Counted from the first letter of the stretch, positions 1 through 7,243 are shown. The stretch is DNA of 9,846 nucleotides from an uncultured Clostridia bacterium (GCA_945788455.1 CALZMC010000006.1:1-9846), one strand, 5' to 3'. Notes: generated from the sequence alone by a model not told the origin. Numbers and translations: made by a program.

Positions 1-1
1 C

Positions 2-709
2 GCTGCAATATTCCTGAGAGGAATTAAGTTTGTACAAATCCCGACATCACTTTTAGCACAGGTTGACAGCTCTGTCGGAGGGAAGACTGCTGTTGATTTG
101 CCACAGGGCAAAAATCTATGCGGTGCATTTCATCAGCCAAGCCTTGTTATTATCGATCCGAATGTGCTTGATACATTGACTGAGCATTATTTTGCAGACG
201 GGATGGGCGAGGTTATAAAATACGGCTGTATCAAGTCAGAAACGTTATTTAACAGACTTGAAAATGAAAATCCGAAGGATTTTATTGATGACCTCATTTT
301 TGAATGTGTTGACATAAAAAGACAGGTTGTTGAAAATGACGAAAAGGAGCACGGCGAAAGAGCACTTTTGAACTTCGGGCACACCTGCGGTCACGCGATA
401 GAAAAGCTTTGGAATTTCGAAGCAGTATCTCACGGCGAGGCTGTCGGTATCGGTATGGTTATGATTACACGTGTCAGCGAGAATATCGGCATTACCGAAA
501 AGGGTACAACTGACAGAATTATCAACGTTCTAAAAAAGAATGGTATGAAAATTGAGGACACGCATAGCATTAGTGAAATTGTCGGTGCTATGAGTGCAGA
601 CAAAAAAAGAACAGGCAGTGGTATAAAATTCGCTATGCTAAACAGCATCGGCGACAGCTTTATTAAGCCTGTTGAAAATGAAGATATAAAGAAGATTTTC
701 GGAGTATAA
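2..709 (+). CDS. aroB: 3-dehydroquinate synthase (C-terminal part; cut by the window's left edge)
   Basis: This enzyme converts DAHP to 3-dehydroquinate in the second step of the shikimate pathway, in the cytosol, using NAD and a divalent metal. The frame is open from base 2, giving 235 visible residues. The family is usually about 350-360 residues, so roughly the first 115-125, including most of the NAD-binding half, lie outside. The fragment opens with the hallmark stretch FVQIPTSLLAQVDSSVGGKT (fragment residues 10-29). The three expected metal ligands are present: Glu70 in GEVIKYG, His127 in NFGHTCGHAIE and His144 in SHGEAVG. The last two are 17 apart, as in E. coli (His247/His264). The downstream TTG at 98 is an internal Leu codon, not a start, because the homology runs unbroken upstream of it. 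The stop is followed 2 nt later by aroA, and the aroA ribosome binding site lies inside the last aroB codons, so the two are probably coupled in an operon. Confidence 0.97.
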   Translation, partial: AAIFLRGIKFVQIPTSLLAQVDSSVGGKTAVDLPQGKNLCGAFHQPSLVIIDPNVLDTLTEHYFADGMGEVIKYGCIKSETLFNRLENENPKDFIDDLIFECVDIKRQVVENDEKEHGERALLNFGHTCGHAIEKLWNFEAVSHGEAVGIGMVMITRVSENIGITEKGTTDRIINVLKKNGMKIEDTHSISEIVGAMSADKKRTGSGIKFAMLNSIGDSFIKPVENEDIKKIFGV

Positions 710-711
710 TA

Positions 712-1911
712 ATGAGTATTGTTGAGATAAAAAACTCAATACTAAACGGCAATGTTACTATTCCACCGTCAAAATCGGCAGCTCACAGGGCGCTGATTTG
801 CTCTTATCTTGCAGGCGGGGGGAGCGTCAGCCCTATCATTGACTCGAATGATATGAGAGCGACTGTCGGTGTTATTGATGCTCTAAAGAATAATGAAGAT
901 GTTATGAACTGTATCGAAAGCGGTTCGACTCTGCGTTTTATGATACCTGTTGTTGCTTCGCTCGGCAGAAGGGCAACGTTTATAGGCGAGGGCAGATTGC
1001 CTGAAAGACCTATCGGCGAATATCTTGATATTCTTCCAAAGCATAATGTTAAGGTTGACAGCAACGGCTATCTGCCTATGACTATTGATGGACAGCTACG
1101 TAACGGAAGCTACGAGGTTAACGGAGATGTCAGCAGTCAGTATATAACAGGATTACTGTTGGCACTCGCGAATGTTGAGGGCGACAGCGCCGTTATATTA
1201 AAAACACCGCTTCAGTCAAAGCCGTATGTTGATATGACAGTTAAGGTTATGGCTGATTTTGGCGTAAATATTACCGAGACTGATTTTGGCTACCTAATTC
1301 ACGGTGGACAGGAATTTAAAAAGCAGGACTATATTGTCGAGGGCGACTGGTCACAGAGTGCTTTCTTTCTTGTTGCAGGTGCAATAGGCGGGGATGTCAA
1401 GGTGTCAGGGCTTGATATGAATTCAACGCAGGGCGACAAGGCTATTGTTGACGTGCTAAAGAGCTTCGGTGCCGATGTTGAAGTCGGAAAGGATTATGTT
1501 ATTTCAAGGAAATCAAGTCTGACAGGCACTACTGTTGATGCAACCGATATACCTGATTTAGTCCCTATTATTGCTGTTCTCGGCGCATTTTCAAACGGAA
1601 AGACAACAATTAAGGGTGCAGAAAGATTGCGCTTTAAGGAAAGCGACAGAATTGAAAGCGTTGTTTCAAATCTAAAGCTTATGGGTGTTGACGTTACCGA
1701 AACGAAGGACGGTATGATTATAAACGGCTCAAAGCCTCATGGTGCTGACCTAAAGGGCTATAATGACCACAGAATAGTTATGGCATTTTCTGTTGCAGGA
1801 CTTTTCTGTGACGGCGATGTAAGAATTGATGATGCCCAAAGCATTAACAAATCTTATCCAACATTTTTTGACGATTACAATATGCTTGGAGGTAAGGCAA
1901 ATGTCCTCTAA
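712..1911 (+). CDS. aroA: 3-phosphoshikimate 1-carboxyvinyltransferase (EPSP synthase)
   Basis: This enzyme transfers the enolpyruvyl group of PEP to shikimate-3-phosphate, the sixth step of the shikimate pathway. The protein is 399 residues, slightly shorter than E. coli AroA (427), and complete. Visible substrate and catalytic residues are Lys21-Ser22 and Arg26 in PPSKSAAHR, Asp282 in DIPD, Glu310 and Arg313 in FKESDRIES, Arg354 in NDHRIVM and Lys380 in NKSYP. These match the E. coli Lys22, Arg27, Asp313, Glu341, Arg344, Arg386 and Lys411 positions. The PEP-site loop reads ESGSTLRF (69-76) instead of the enteric GNAGTAMRP form. GGAG at 701-704, 7 nt before the ATG, supports the start. The end overlaps aroC by 11 nt in another frame. 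The loop sequence is of the type I associate with clostridial enzymes. Whether it changes glyphosate sensitivity cannot be told from sequence. Confidence 0.97.
   Translation: MSIVEIKNSILNGNVTIPPSKSAAHRALICSYLAGGGSVSPIIDSNDMRATVGVIDALKNNEDVMNCIESGSTLRFMIPVVASLGRRATFIGEGRLPERPIGEYLDILPKHNVKVDSNGYLPMTIDGQLRNGSYEVNGDVSSQYITGLLLALANVEGDSAVILKTPLQSKPYVDMTVKVMADFGVNITETDFGYLIHGGQEFKKQDYIVEGDWSQSAFFLVAGAIGGDVKVSGLDMNSTQGDKAIVDVLKSFGADVEVGKDYVISRKSSLTGTTVDATDIPDLVPIIAVLGAFSNGKTTIKGAERLRFKESDRIESVVSNLKLMGVDVTETKDGMIINGSKPHGADLKGYNDHRIVMAFSVAGLFCDGDVRIDDAQSINKSYPTFFDDYNMLGGKANVL
1888..1892 (+). promoter_or_regulatory. Ribosome binding site of aroC, inside aroA
   Basis: GGAGG lies 8 nt before the ATG at 1901, within the last codons of aroA. 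It fixes the aroC start at 1901. The same frame is open back to an ATG at 1826, but the 25 extra codons have no Shine-Dalgarno support and give a peptide unlike any chorismate synthase N-terminus. Ribosomes finishing aroA would sit over this site, which favours translational coupling. Confidence 0.85.
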
Positions 1912-2974
1912 TATCGGAGAGAAAATAAAATTATCAATATTCGGCGAAAGTCACGGCGAGGCTATCGGCTGTGTTATTGACGGACTGCCTGCAGGAGTTA
2001 AGCTCGATATGGACAAAATCTATTTGGATATGTCAAGACGTGCTCCCGGTAAGGATAAAACGGCTACACCAAGACTTGAAAAGGATATTCCTCATATTCT
2101 TTCGGGTGTGCTAAACGGTACAACAACAGGTGCTCCGCTTGCTATGATAATTGAAAATACAAATACAAAGAGCGGAGATTATTCGAATGTTTTGGCTATG
2201 CCGAGACCTTCTCACAGCGATTATCCTGCTTATGTTAAATATAATGCGAATAATGATATTCGAGGTGGCGGTCATTTTAGCGGAAGACTTACTGCTCCTC
2301 TCGTTTTTGCAGGAGCTGTTGCAAAGCAGATTTTAGCCGAAAAGAGTATTACTGTCGGCGCGCATATTGCCCAAATCGGCAATGCCTTTGACGATATGCT
2401 CGATAAAAATAATGTTACAAGCGAACAACTTGAAAGGTTAAATAAAATGACATTTGCTGTTATCAATCCCGATGCCGAGGAAAAAATGCGTGCAGAGGTT
2501 GAGAATGCAAGAATGGACTTAGACAGTATTGGCGGTATGATTGAGTGCGCCGTTGTCGGTATGCCTGTCGGTGTAGGCGGAAATATGTTTGACACCGTTG
2601 AGGGAAAGCTGGCACAGATTTTGTACGGCGTTCCTGCCGTTAAGGGCGTTTCGTTCGGCGAGGGCTTTGGCTTTGCGGGTATGCTCGGCTCTGATGCAAA
2701 TGATGAGTATTGCGTAAAGGACGGCGAGGTTAAGACTGTTACAAATAATAACGGGGGCATTCTTGGCGGTATGACTACCGGAGCACCTATTATTGTCAAT
2801 GTTGCCATTAAGCCGACTCCGTCAATTTCTAAGCCTCAAAGAAGTGTAAATCTTGAGACTATGGAGGACGACACACTTGTAATTAAAGGTCGTCACGACC
2901 CTTGTATTGTTCCAAGAGCAGTTAGTGTCATTGAGGGAGCTGTTGCACTCGGAATACTTGATTTAATGATGTAA
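1901..2974 (+). CDS. aroC: Chorismate synthase
   Basis: This FMN-dependent enzyme removes phosphate from EPSP to give chorismate, the branch point for Phe, Tyr, Trp and folate. Taking the start at 1901, the protein is 357 residues, close to E. coli AroC (361). Family signatures appear in order: FGESHGEAIG (14-23, with the catalytic His at 18), RPSHSDY (102-108, the second conserved His at 105), RGGGHFSGR (121-129), GGILGGMTTG (285-294) and GRHDPC (330-335, with the conserved Asp at 333). The third signature usually reads RGGGRSSAR in proteobacteria, and the HFSG form here I associate with Clostridia and Bacteroidetes. The start overlaps the aroA stop by 11 nt, and pheA follows after 14 nt. 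Flavin is needed in reduced form. Whether this version has its own flavin reductase activity is not visible, but the size suggests the ordinary monofunctional form. Confidence 0.97.
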   Translation: MSSNIGEKIKLSIFGESHGEAIGCVIDGLPAGVKLDMDKIYLDMSRRAPGKDKTATPRLEKDIPHILSGVLNGTTTGAPLAMIIENTNTKSGDYSNVLAMPRPSHSDYPAYVKYNANNDIRGGGHFSGRLTAPLVFAGAVAKQILAEKSITVGAHIAQIGNAFDDMLDKNNVTSEQLERLNKMTFAVINPDAEEKMRAEVENARMDLDSIGGMIECAVVGMPVGVGGNMFDTVEGKLAQILYGVPAVKGVSFGEGFGFAGMLGSDANDEYCVKDGEVKTVTNNNGGILGGMTTGAPIIVNVAIKPTPSISKPQRSVNLETMEDDTLVIKGRHDPCIVPRAVSVIEGAVALGILDLMM

Positions 2975-2988
2975 GAGGACATTTTTTA

Positions 2989-4122
2989 ATGGATTTAAAG
3001 GATTTAAGAAACGAGATTGACGAAATTGACAGTCAGCTCATTCCGCTTTTGCAGAGAAGAATGGGCGTGTCAAAGAAGGTTGCAGAATATAAGGTTAAAA
3101 ATGGAATACCTGTTTTGAATGAACAAAGAGAGCAGGAAATTCTTGACAACGTGTGTGAAAAATGCGGTGAGCAGGGCGAGATTATTAAGACTATCTTCGC
3201 TGCAACAATGGACGCATCAAGAGCACTTCAACATAAGATTATAGGCGGAGGCAGGGAGCTTAGAGATAATATTAACAGCTCACTTTTTAGTGGCTCACTT
3301 TCGGCAGAGGGAGAGCCTGTTGCCTGTCAGGGAGTCGAGGGTGCATACAGTGGAATTACGGCTAACACCCTGTTTCCAAGCTCTCCCGTGCTTTATCATA
3401 AGCAGTTTGAGGACGTTTTTGAGGCAGTAAACAAGGGAGAAGCAAAATTCGGCATTATCCCTGTTGAAAATTCAACAGCCGGCTCTGTTCACGAGTCGTA
3501 TGACCTGATTATGAAATACAGATTTTATGTTGTCGGTGCATACGATTTAAAGATAGAGCATTGTCTTTGTGCAAAGCCTGATACAAAATATGAGGATATT
3601 ACCGATGTGTATTCTCATCCGCAGGCATTGTCTCAATGCAAAAACTTTTTGAAGAATTTTAACTTTACCGGTATAAATTACACTAATACTGCATCTGCCG
3701 CAAAGCTTGTTAGTGATAGCGATAAAAACAATATTGCGGCTATTTGCTCTGTTGACGCGGCAAAAAAGTACGGTCTAAATGTAATTAAACGAAATATCCA
3801 AAATAATAATAACAACAGAACAAGATTTATTGTAATTTCAAAGGAGCTTATTATTCCTGATGATGCTAACAAGATTTCCTTGATTTTTTCACTTGCTCAC
3901 AAGACCGGCTCGCTTTACAGAGTGCTTGGCAGATTTTCTATGTCGGGACTAAACCTTACAAAGCTTGAAAGCAGACCTGTTGAGGACGGCTCATTTAACT
4001 ACTATTTTTATGCCGATGTTCAGGGAAATGTAAGAAATGAGGAGACTATCGACCTGATTTGTGCCTTGTCTGACGAGCTACCTGAATTTGAATTTTTAGG
4101 AAACTATAACGAAATAGGATAA
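2989..4122 (+). CDS. pheA: Bifunctional chorismate mutase / prephenate dehydratase (P-protein) with ACT domain
   Basis: This protein turns chorismate to prephenate and then to phenylpyruvate, the phenylalanine branch. It is 377 residues, close to E. coli PheA (386), with three domains. Residues 1-88 are an AroQ chorismate mutase: Arg7, Arg24, Lys35, Arg47-Glu48 and probably Gln81 match the E. coli active-site pattern, and only Asp48 is replaced (Asn44). Residues about 110-285 are prephenate dehydratase, with GVEGAYS (115-121), ENSTAGSV (160-167) and the catalytic TRF (278-280). Residues about 294-375 are an ACT domain with GSLY (307-310) and ESRP (327-330), the pair that binds phenylalanine, so feedback inhibition by Phe is likely. 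A run of five Asn (272-276, coded by AAT/AAC repeats) precedes TRF, in a loop that is normally Asn-rich. AGAGGA at 2974-2979 is the ribosome binding site, 9 nt before the ATG. It is the last clearly aromatic gene of the operon. Confidence 0.96.
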   Translation: MDLKDLRNEIDEIDSQLIPLLQRRMGVSKKVAEYKVKNGIPVLNEQREQEILDNVCEKCGEQGEIIKTIFAATMDASRALQHKIIGGGRELRDNINSSLFSGSLSAEGEPVACQGVEGAYSGITANTLFPSSPVLYHKQFEDVFEAVNKGEAKFGIIPVENSTAGSVHESYDLIMKYRFYVVGAYDLKIEHCLCAKPDTKYEDITDVYSHPQALSQCKNFLKNFNFTGINYTNTASAAKLVSDSDKNNIAAICSVDAAKKYGLNVIKRNIQNNNNNRTRFIVISKELIIPDDANKISLIFSLAHKTGSLYRVLGRFSMSGLNLTKLESRPVEDGSFNYYFYADVQGNVRNEETIDLICALSDELPEFEFLGNYNEIG

Positions 4123-4159
4123 TATCGTTTTTCTATAATTTATTACTTAATTTTTTATT

Positions 4160-4164
4160 GGAGA
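4160..4164 (+). promoter_or_regulatory. Ribosome binding site setting a GTG start
   Basis: GGAGA lies 7 nt before GTG at 4172. The nearby ATG at 4164 and TTG at 4170 both run into the TGA at 4173-4175 and cannot be starts, so GTG is the supported initiation codon. The 49-nt gap before this gene (4123-4171) holds a TATAAT at 4134-4139, but I see no convincing -35 sequence for it. Confidence 0.6.
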
Positions 4165-4171
4165 TGAATTT

Positions 4172-4942
4172 GTGAAACAGCAAAAGCGCCATAGAACAAA
4201 TTTAATATCTACCGTGACATTTATGGTTATGGCAGGAATATTGGCATTTTTGGCTGTTATTCTCTATAATCATACGAAGCTTGAATTAAGATTTGATACA
4301 TTGATTAGTTGGCTACAAAACATTGATGATGCAATTGTTCAGCTTGATTCTAATGTTGAGATAATAATATGTATCTTTGCTCTCTATATTGCAAAATGTC
4401 AGCTTCCTATTCCTATGGGATTTCTTTGTGTTATTTCGGGTATCGTGTTTCCGTTGTCACAGGCGATACTATTAAATCTTCTGTTTACATCGTTCTTTTT
4501 TACGGTAAAGTACCTTGAGGGCGGATTTATCGGCGGTGGCTGGACAGGAATGATTCTCGGAATAAAACAGCTTCATTTTGTTAGGGATTGGATTCAGTTT
4601 AAGGGCACAGGTAACCCTTATGTTCTGTTTGTTTCAAGATTGATTCCGTCAATTCCTCTTGGAATGGTATCGAAATATTACGGCTCAATGAAATATGATT
4701 TTCTTTATTATATTCTGTTGAGCTTGCTTGGATTTGCACCGAGACTGTTTATTTATACAAAAATCGGCTCTGCAATATTAAATCCGTTTTCAGTTCAGTT
4801 TATTGTATTGCTGATGATAATTGTCGCATTTTCCGGTATTTCGGGCATTATGTTTAATGTCTTTTATGGAATAAAATCAAAGCAAATGAATCAAACCCTG
4901 CTCATTTATTCTGAAAAAGAAAAATATAAAATTGTTTTATAA
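4172..4942 (+). CDS. TVP38/TMEM64 (VTT/DedA-like) family membrane protein
   Basis: This is a predicted integral membrane protein of 256 residues, starting at GTG. The family signature is clear: LFVSRLIPSIPLGMVSKYYG (residues 152-171), then Y-x3-S-x2-G and a Pro-Arg at 190-191. This is the VTT domain shared by DedA, YdjX/TVP38 and eukaryotic TMEM41/VMP1 proteins. Hydrophobic segments lie near 12-32, 62-78, 83-112 (probably including a re-entrant helix), 177-193 and 206-230. The N-terminus is basic (KQQKRHR), consistent with a cytosolic location, and the C-terminal tail is short and Lys-rich. Family members are implicated in membrane homeostasis and, for several, lipid scrambling or undecaprenyl phosphate recycling. 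The exact substrate here is unknown. The galactokinase-like gene follows after 11 nt, so the two are very likely co-transcribed. Confidence 0.85.
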   Translation: MKQQKRHRTNLISTVTFMVMAGILAFLAVILYNHTKLELRFDTLISWLQNIDDAIVQLDSNVEIIICIFALYIAKCQLPIPMGFLCVISGIVFPLSQAILLNLLFTSFFFTVKYLEGGFIGGGWTGMILGIKQLHFVRDWIQFKGTGNPYVLFVSRLIPSIPLGMVSKYYGSMKYDFLYYILLSLLGFAPRLFIYTKIGSAILNPFSVQFIVLLMIIVAFSGISGIMFNVFYGIKSKQMNQTLLIYSEKEKYKIVL

Positions 4943-4953
4943 GGAGAAACACT

Positions 4954-6228
4954 ATGAAACCGAGCGAATTAATTTTAAAAATTAAGAATGGCGAAATGGA
5001 CGAAAAGCTAAAGGCTGTCTATGTCAGCGATAAAGCAGTCGAGGAGCAGAAGCCTCGCTACATAAGAACTATTGAAACCTTTATTGATATGTTTGGCGAT
5101 GACAGAGATGCAATGGTGCTTAGTGCTCCCGGCAGAACAGAGATTTGCGGAAATCATACCGACCATAACAACGGTAAGGTTTTGGCTGCGTCTATCAATC
5201 TTGATGCTATCGCTGTTGTTGCAAAGAATGACAAGCTTGAAATTAACGAAAAGTCAGAGGGACACGGCTTAAATAATGTTGATATAAGCAATCTTCTTCC
5301 CGATAAGGAATGCTTTGGAAAGTCGTCTGCAATGATTAAGGGTGTTGTTGCAAGACTTGACGAGCTTGGCTACAAGATTGGCGGATTTGATGCTTGTACA
5401 ACCAGCTCAGTAATGGGTGGCTCAGGTCTTTCGTCATCGGCAGCCTTCGAGGTATTAATAGGTAATGTCGTTTCATATCTTTTTAATGACGGAAAAATTG
5501 ACCCTGTTGAGATTGCGCAGGCTTCACAGTATAGTGAAAATGTATTTTTCGGTAAGCCTTCGGGCCTTCTTGACCAAATGGCATCATCTGTCGGCACATT
5601 CGTAAATATTGATTTTAAGGATGTAGAAAAGCCTGTAATTAAAAAAATCGGTTTTGATTTTGCAAATTCGGGATACAGCCTGTGCATCGTTGACACTCAC
5701 GGAAATCATAGTGATTTAACAGACGATTATGCTGCTGTCAGAGGCGAAATGGAGTCTGTTGCAAAGGCAATGGGCAAGAGTGTTTTAAGAGAAATTGAAT
5801 TTGATGATTTCAAGAAAAATATTGCCGACCTAAAGGATAAGATCAACGATAGAGCACTGCTTCGCGCTATGCACTTTTATAAGGAAAATGACAGAGTTGA
5901 TACGGCTGTTGATGCGCTTGAGAAAAATGATTTTGACCTGTTTCTTGAGCAGATTACCGCGTCGGGCTTATCATCATTTATGTATAACCAAAATGTATAT
6001 ACTCCTGCTAATCCAACCGAGCAAAAGCTGTCTCTTGCACTATGCGTCAGCGATGAGCTTTTAGGCAAGGGCTTTAGAGTTCACGGCGGTGGCTTTGCAG
6101 GTACTATTCAGGCATTCGTTAAAAACGAACAGCTTGAGGAATACAAGACTGCAATGGACAGTATTTTCGGCGAGGGCTCATGCCACGTGCTGATTGTTCG
6201 TCCTGTCGGCGGAACGAGAGTAATGTAA
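4954..6228 (+). CDS. galK: Galactokinase-family sugar kinase (GHMP superfamily)
   Basis: This is a cytosolic GHMP kinase of 424 residues, somewhat longer than E. coli GalK (382). It is expected to phosphorylate galactose at C1 for the Leloir pathway. Motifs in order are APGRTEICGNHTDHNNG (58-74, galactokinase signature region), GGSGLSSSAA (155-164, ATP phosphate loop), SGLLDQMAS (203-211, catalytic Asp207) and VHGGGFAGT (376-384). The signature departs from the classic GRxNLIGEHTDY: Asn67 replaces the Glu that contacts the sugar in known galactokinases, and His71 replaces Tyr. Arg61, His68 and Asp70 are kept. The GNHTDH form is, as far as I recall, common in Clostridia and annotated as galactokinase, so the family call is firm but the exact sugar is less so. 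AAGGAG at 4941-4946 overlaps the stop of the membrane-protein gene and sits 7 nt before the ATG. No galT, galE or galactosidase is in the window. Confidence 0.88.
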   Translation: MKPSELILKIKNGEMDEKLKAVYVSDKAVEEQKPRYIRTIETFIDMFGDDRDAMVLSAPGRTEICGNHTDHNNGKVLAASINLDAIAVVAKNDKLEINEKSEGHGLNNVDISNLLPDKECFGKSSAMIKGVVARLDELGYKIGGFDACTTSSVMGGSGLSSSAAFEVLIGNVVSYLFNDGKIDPVEIAQASQYSENVFFGKPSGLLDQMASSVGTFVNIDFKDVEKPVIKKIGFDFANSGYSLCIVDTHGNHSDLTDDYAAVRGEMESVAKAMGKSVLREIEFDDFKKNIADLKDKINDRALLRAMHFYKENDRVDTAVDALEKNDFDLFLEQITASGLSSFMYNQNVYTPANPTEQKLSLALCVSDELLGKGFRVHGGGFAGTIQAFVKNEQLEEYKTAMDSIFGEGSCHVLIVRPVGGTRVM

Positions 6229-6237
6229 ATTTCTTAA

Positions 6238-6244
6238 AGAGGAG
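6238..6244 (+). promoter_or_regulatory. Ribosome binding site of the lipid kinase gene, with long spacing
   Basis: AGAGGAG ends 13 nt before the ATG at 6258, longer than the usual 5-9 nt. No other start codon lies between them in this frame, and the protein beginning at 6258 (KYVFVVNPIAG) fits the family N-terminus exactly. The upstream in-frame ATG at 6180 lies inside the galactokinase gene, has no family similarity before 6258 and is rejected. The loose spacing may reduce translation. Confidence 0.55.
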
Positions 6245-6257
6245 AAATAAACACTAT

Positions 6258-7217
6258 ATGAAATACGTTTTTGTTGTAAATCCCATTGCGGGAAATGACG
6301 AAAAGAAAACGAAGCTTTTTTCATACATAAAATCAACATTTCGTCTTATTGATGATGAAATGATTATTGAGGAAACAAAGCGTAAGGGTGATGCACAGGA
6401 TATTGCAAGCCGATACGCAAATGAATACGGCGATGACTGTATAATCGTGTCCTGCGGAGGAGACGGTACTGTTCACGAGATTGCAAACGGTCTTGCGCAT
6501 ACCGATACCCCGTTGATGGTTCTTCCTCTCGGTACGGGAAACGATTTTGCAAAAAAGATTTACGGCTCAAAAAAGCCTGATGTTCAAAAAATATTAGACA
6601 GCTTCGGTCTGTTTGACGGCGATTTAAGATACGATGTTAAGCCGATTGATTTAATTGATTATAACGGCGAAAAATGTATTAATGTTATGAGCTACGGTCT
6701 TGATACAAAGGTCGAAACCATTGGAAGAAGGTTGGCTGAAAAAGCACCGTTTCTTAGTCATAACGCGTATAACCTTGCGGTTGTTCCTGTAATTCTCGAA
6801 CCACTGCATTACAGCATTGGATACGATATTACCTGCATAGATGCGCTGACAGGCGAGGAGTATCAAATGACTGATGAAAACAAGGATTATGCTCTTTTTG
6901 CTATCTGTAACGCAAGCTATTACGGTGGCGGATTTTGTCCTGCACCTAATTCTGTTTTGGATGACGGAATACTTGATTTTACATTGCTTGACGGTCTTGC
7001 ACTTTCTAAAGCGTTGCCTTTAATTCCAAAGTATTCTGCAGGCACTCTTGTTGACGGAGAAAAGGGTGTTGTTCATATGGGATATATGAAATCAGGCAGA
7101 ATTTGGTCAACTGACGGAAATCCGTTGTTAGGAAACTGTGACGGCGAAAACTTTGATTATAACGAGGTTAACTTTAAGGTTGACCAAAAGGCGCTAAAGC
7201 TTTGCTTTATGAAATAA
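6258..7217 (+). CDS. DagK/YegS-family diacylglycerol (lipid) kinase
   Basis: This is a 319-residue protein of the diacylglycerol kinase catalytic-domain family (LCB5/DagK/YegS type), which transfers phosphate from ATP to diacylglycerol or a related lipid at the inner membrane surface. Visible motifs are VNPIAGN (7-13), the nucleotide-binding CGGDGTVHEIANG (66-78), LPLGTGNDFAKK (89-100), and in the second domain NASYYGGGF (218-226) with DDGILD (235-240), then CDGENFD (294-300). His73 stands where GGDGTxNE enzymes have Asn. There is no transmembrane segment, so it is the soluble DgkB/YegS class rather than the small membrane DgkA. In Gram-positives DgkB recycles diacylglycerol released by lipoteichoic acid synthesis, and the same role is plausible here. 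Substrate cannot be fixed from sequence. It follows the galactokinase gene by 29 nt and is probably the last gene of that transcript. Confidence 0.88.
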   Translation: MKYVFVVNPIAGNDEKKTKLFSYIKSTFRLIDDEMIIEETKRKGDAQDIASRYANEYGDDCIIVSCGGDGTVHEIANGLAHTDTPLMVLPLGTGNDFAKKIYGSKKPDVQKILDSFGLFDGDLRYDVKPIDLIDYNGEKCINVMSYGLDTKVETIGRRLAEKAPFLSHNAYNLAVVPVILEPLHYSIGYDITCIDALTGEEYQMTDENKDYALFAICNASYYGGGFCPAPNSVLDDGILDFTLLDGLALSKALPLIPKYSAGTLVDGEKGVVHMGYMKSGRIWSTDGNPLLGNCDGENFDYNEVNFKVDQKALKLCFMK

Positions 7218-7229
7218 TTATGTTATAAA
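7202..7229 (+). promoter_or_regulatory. Candidate promoter for the Cys-rich protein gene
   Basis: An extended -10 element, TGTTATAAA (7221-7229), lies just after the lipid kinase stop codon. A weak -35, TTGCTT (7202-7207), is 16 nt upstream of the -10 hexamer. Transcription would begin near 7236, a few bases before the inverted repeat at 7244, so the leader would consist almost entirely of the hairpin. AT-rich intergenic DNA gives such matches by chance, so this is tentative. Confidence 0.4.
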
Positions 7230-7243
7230 TTTAATTAACATTT

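Noticed and set aside
98..100. TTG as a start of a shortened aroB
   Set aside because: Conserved AroB sequence continues unbroken upstream to base 2, so the gene is cut by the window edge rather than starting here.
1826..1900. Upstream in-frame ATG extending aroC by 25 codons
   Set aside because: It lies deep in aroA, has no Shine-Dalgarno, and the added residues do not resemble an AroC N-terminus; GGAGG at 1888-1892 points to 1901.
2272..2808. 178-codon open frame on the - strand inside aroC
   Set aside because: It is the antisense shadow of a certain aroC coding region; the translation is low-complexity, rich in Ser/Pro/Ile, with no ribosome binding site or recognisable motif.
3802..3816. 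AAT/AAC trinucleotide run in pheA as a phase-variable repeat
   Set aside because: Only five units, in-frame, in a loop that is often Asn-rich in PheA; length changes would not switch the gene off.
4134..4139. Perfect TATAAT as a promoter for the membrane-protein gene
   Set aside because: The hexamers 16-18 nt upstream (around 4110-4117) bear no resemblance to TTGACA and there is no extended -10 TG; kept only as a remark.
5370..5696. 108-codon open frame on the - strand inside the galactokinase gene
   Set aside because: It lies entirely antisense to strongly conserved kinase motifs and has no supporting start signal.
6180..6257. Upstream in-frame ATG extending the lipid kinase by 26 codons
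   Set aside because: It overlaps the end of the galactokinase gene, and family similarity begins exactly at 6258.
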